DNA of 64,000 nucleotides, from positions 248,001 to 312,000 of the forward strand of contig NZ_PVNO01000031.1 of the NCBI RefSeq assembly GCF_002993325.1. Direction: 5' to 3'. Of this stretch, positions 62,353 through 64,000 are shown piece by piece (position 1 is the first letter of the stretch; the number at the start of each line of letters is the position of its first letter). Made by a program: the position numbers and the translations under genes. This DNA comes from Alteromonas gracilis (lineage in GTDB: Bacteria > Pseudomonadota > Gammaproteobacteria > Enterobacterales > Alteromonadaceae). Below the pieces are notes generated by a model. It saw nothing but the letters and a program-made list of their open reading frames with translations. It searched no databases and was not told the origin of the DNA.

Positions 62353-62763
62353 TTATGCGAAAGGTGGAGCGCGACCTGGCGGTGCCGCAAAGGCAAACGA
62401 TGTGTAGGGTGCTGCTGCAAGGCGAGACGCCAAGGCGCGATAGCGCACAAGGGATATCACTACCAATGCATCTACAGGAACGTTGTCAATTTGGGGGAGG
62501 TCGGCCAACGTGCCGTTGGTACAGTCTACGTGCTCAATAGGTGCTTTTAGTAGCTCCGGGCTTATAAATACAAACTCACCTTCAAGCGCTGTTGCACTTA
62601 CCGATATATAGCGCATGGACTTGCCAGTACAGATAAGTTCAATGTCATCGCCCACCAATCCACGGGCATGCTGCATAGTATGCGAAGCAAGGCCCAGTGC
62701 TAATGCATTTTGCAAAAGCATACAGAGGCAGAGTGTTAAGGCTGTCAGGTGTTTAATCGACAT
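62353..62763 (-). CDS. Small exported protein, DUF2946-like
   Basis: Protein of 136 residues with a signal segment (LTALTLCLCMLLQNALALG), a central His/Cys region (HTMQHARG, ICTGKSM, HVDCTN) and a C-terminal PPGRAPPF motif. This pattern fits DUF2946-type proteins that often accompany copper TonB receptors. It lies 69 bases upstream of the receptor gene on the same strand, so the two form an operon. Its role in copper uptake or sensing is inferred. Confidence 0.65.
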   Translation of the reverse strand: MSIKHLTALTLCLCMLLQNALALGLASHTMQHARGLVGDDIELICTGKSMRYISVSATALEGEFVFISPELLKAPIEHVDCTNGTLADLPQIDNVPVDALVVISLVRYRALASRLAAAPYTSFAFAAPPGRAPPFA

Positions 62764-62825
62764 TGTTTATCTTTATACGTTGCGCGTCTTTATCATAGCG
62801 TGCGATGGATGAATGTTTCCACATT

Positions 62826-63998
62826 TTAATTAAGTTCTTTAACACCGGCCTTTTTAAGCTTTCGGTAAAGCGTACGGGTACTTACGCCTAGTGCGTCCGC
62901 GAGGCTGTTTATATCGCCTTTAAAGGAACTTGCTACCTGAGCAAGATAAGCATCTTCTACCTCGTCGAGAGTCATAATATCCTTGCCAAGATTAACTCCG
63001 TTTGTTGTTAGTGGGTATTGATCATTTCTACCTTCCATTGAAGCGTTATCCTCGCCGATGAACTCGTCTAACACGGGGAGGTCTGACTCGTAGATCACGG
63101 TCTCATCGGCAAGTAATACAGCTTGGTCAACAATGTTGCGCAACTCGCGAATATTGCCCGGAAAGGCGTAGCTGCTTAATTTTTCGAGAGCTTTTTTATC
63201 AAAACGCTTTTTCTCGTGGGACTGGGCTAAAAAATGCGCTGCAATCAGTGCAATATCTGACTTTCTCTCTCGTAAAGACGGAAGGTTGATAGGGAAGCCA
63301 GCTATTCGATAGTAAAGGTCACGCCTGAATTCCCCCTTTTCTACCATTTGCTTTAAATTTTTATGCGATGCACACACCAATCGGAAGTTGGCCTTCTTCG
63401 AAACTACGCTTCCCACAGGGCGGTAAGTCTGGGTTTCAAAAAGCCTTAGCAGCTTCACCTGCATGGCGAGGGGAATATCGCCTACTTCGTCGAAAAATAG
63501 AGTGCCACCCTCAGCCGCCTCTACCAGCCCTTTTTTATTGGTGGTCGCGCCGGTGAACGCGCCTTTTTCATAGCCGAATAACTCGCTTTCAAGCAACGCA
63601 TCAGACAACCCAGTGCATTCAATCACAACAAACGGTTTTTCAGCCCGATGGCTACTTGAGTGCAGAGCCTGAGACACCAGTTCTTTCCCGGTTCCGGTTT
63701 CACCAAACAGTAAAACGGATATATCTGAGTTTGCTGCGCGGTTAATTTTATTCAGCATCGTTTTAAATGCTTCTGACTCGCCAATCATTTTTCCAGCAGA
63801 GGGGCGGTTAGACGCAAAGGCAAGCTTATCTAGAATTTCCAGATAACCTATTAAATCCCCGTGACCGTCGAAGATGGGCCGCATCAGAATGTCACAGTAG
63901 CTTTGGCCCTCGCTGGTAGTATGGATATGCACCACACTAGCTGCTCGGCCCGACTTTTTACTTTCCTGCATAGGGCACTGCTCGCCGCATTGGTCACA
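62826..63998 (-). CDS. Sigma-54-dependent regulator with PAS domain (5' end outside window)
   Basis: Activator of which 390 residues are visible; the frame is open to the right edge. The beginning reads [11 protein letters not shown], a cysteine cluster, then a PAS-like stretch ([22 protein letters not shown]). The AAA domain has Walker A GETGTGKE, the sigma-54 loop GAFTGA, Walker [11 protein letters not shown] and the arginine region RRDLYYRI. The C-terminal Fis HTH ([20 protein letters not shown]) is complete. It is upstream of the copper-type operon on the same strand and might regulate it; the cysteines could sense metal or redox. Confidence 0.9.
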   Translation of the reverse strand, partial: CDQCGEQCPMQESKKSGRAASVVHIHTTSEGQSYCDILMRPIFDGHGDLIGYLEILDKLAFASNRPSAGKMIGESEAFKTMLNKINRAANSDISVLLFGETGTGKELVSQALHSSSHRAEKPFVVIECTGLSDALLESELFGYEKGAFTGATTNKKGLVEAAEGGTLFFDEVGDIPLAMQVKLLRLFETQTYRPVGSVVSKKANFRLVCASHKNLKQMVEKGEFRRDLYYRIAGFPINLPSLRERKSDIALIAAHFLAQSHEKKRFDKKALEKLSSYAFPGNIRELRNIVDQAVLLADETVIYESDLPVLDEFIGEDNASMEGRNDQYPLTTNGVNLGKDIMTLDEVEDAYLAQVASSFKGDINSLADALGVSTRTLYRKLKKAGVKELN

Positions 63999-64000
63999 GG

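Noticed and set aside
1..64000. tRNA, rRNA, insertion sequence, prophage, riboswitch
   Set aside because: None recognised on reading; a tRNA scan and a covariance search would be needed to be sure.

Overview
The window looks like a chromosomal segment of a marine gammaproteobacterium of the Alteromonas group. Several things suggest this: many large TonB-dependent receptors, a flavin-dependent halogenase/SapC/DUF6445 gene set, a three-gene proton-translocating transhydrogenase of the pntAA-pntAB-pntB type, a glmU...deoR-type regulator...glmS cluster, a FadL porin, many c-di-GMP and two-component genes, and moderate GC. I saw no rRNA, tRNA, transposase, phage or CRISPR. The genus is an inference from protein families, not a search result.

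Layout. 1-8.3 kb: a TonB-dependent receptor cut by the left edge (+) faces a minus-strand operon of a paralogous receptor, a flavin-dependent (tryptophan-type) halogenase, SapC and a DUF6445 protein; a small DUF6435 gene lies between. 8.8-11.7 kb: pntAA-pntAB-pntB. 11.8-15.6 kb: a STAS-like small protein, arginine decarboxylase speA and a class C beta-lactamase-like serine hydrolase. 15.8-20 kb: an Ada/AlkA fusion with ogt (alkylation repair), an EamA transporter, and a cache-type sensor with a degenerate GGDEF domain. 20.3-25.7 kb: glmU, a Gfo/Idh/MocA oxidoreductase, a DeoR-family regulator and glmS (UDP-GlcNAc supply). 26-31.3 kb: a luciferase-like oxidoreductase, then an orphan substrate-binding protein, a hybrid histidine kinase and a diguanylate cyclase. 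31.3-44.7 kb: an NADP-dependent alkenal-type reductase, FadL, a LysR regulator, a DUF2721 protein, a TonB receptor, a type II NADH dehydrogenase, cytochrome b561 with YceI, a group of small signalling-type proteins (CBS, STAS-like, MbcA/ParS-like), an alpha/beta hydrolase and arfB.

44.8-51.3 kb is the most interesting block. An ECF sigma factor, its membrane anti-sigma partner and a lipoprotein sit beside a divergent secreted subtilase, an outer-membrane beta-barrel protein and a secreted low-complexity protein with a four-residue repeat. The same promoter-like string (CAGCGGAAT...CGTTA or CGTCA at a spacing of 25-26) occurs upstream of the sigma gene, the subtilase and the repeat protein. 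This defines a compact, autoregulated ECF regulon for a cell-envelope or extracellular system that I do not recognise.

51.5-64 kb: CsbD-like protein, a siderophore-interacting reductase behind a Fur-like box, an MFS transporter, then a 700-base non-coding stretch. On its minus strand this stretch has the hallmarks of a CsrB-family regulatory RNA: repeated AGGAT and CAGGATG hairpins and a strong terminator. It is followed by a TPR-GGDEF protein, an acid phosphatase lipoprotein, small hypotheticals, a TauE/SafE permease, a probable copper-type TonB receptor with a small partner, and a sigma-54 activator cut by the right edge.
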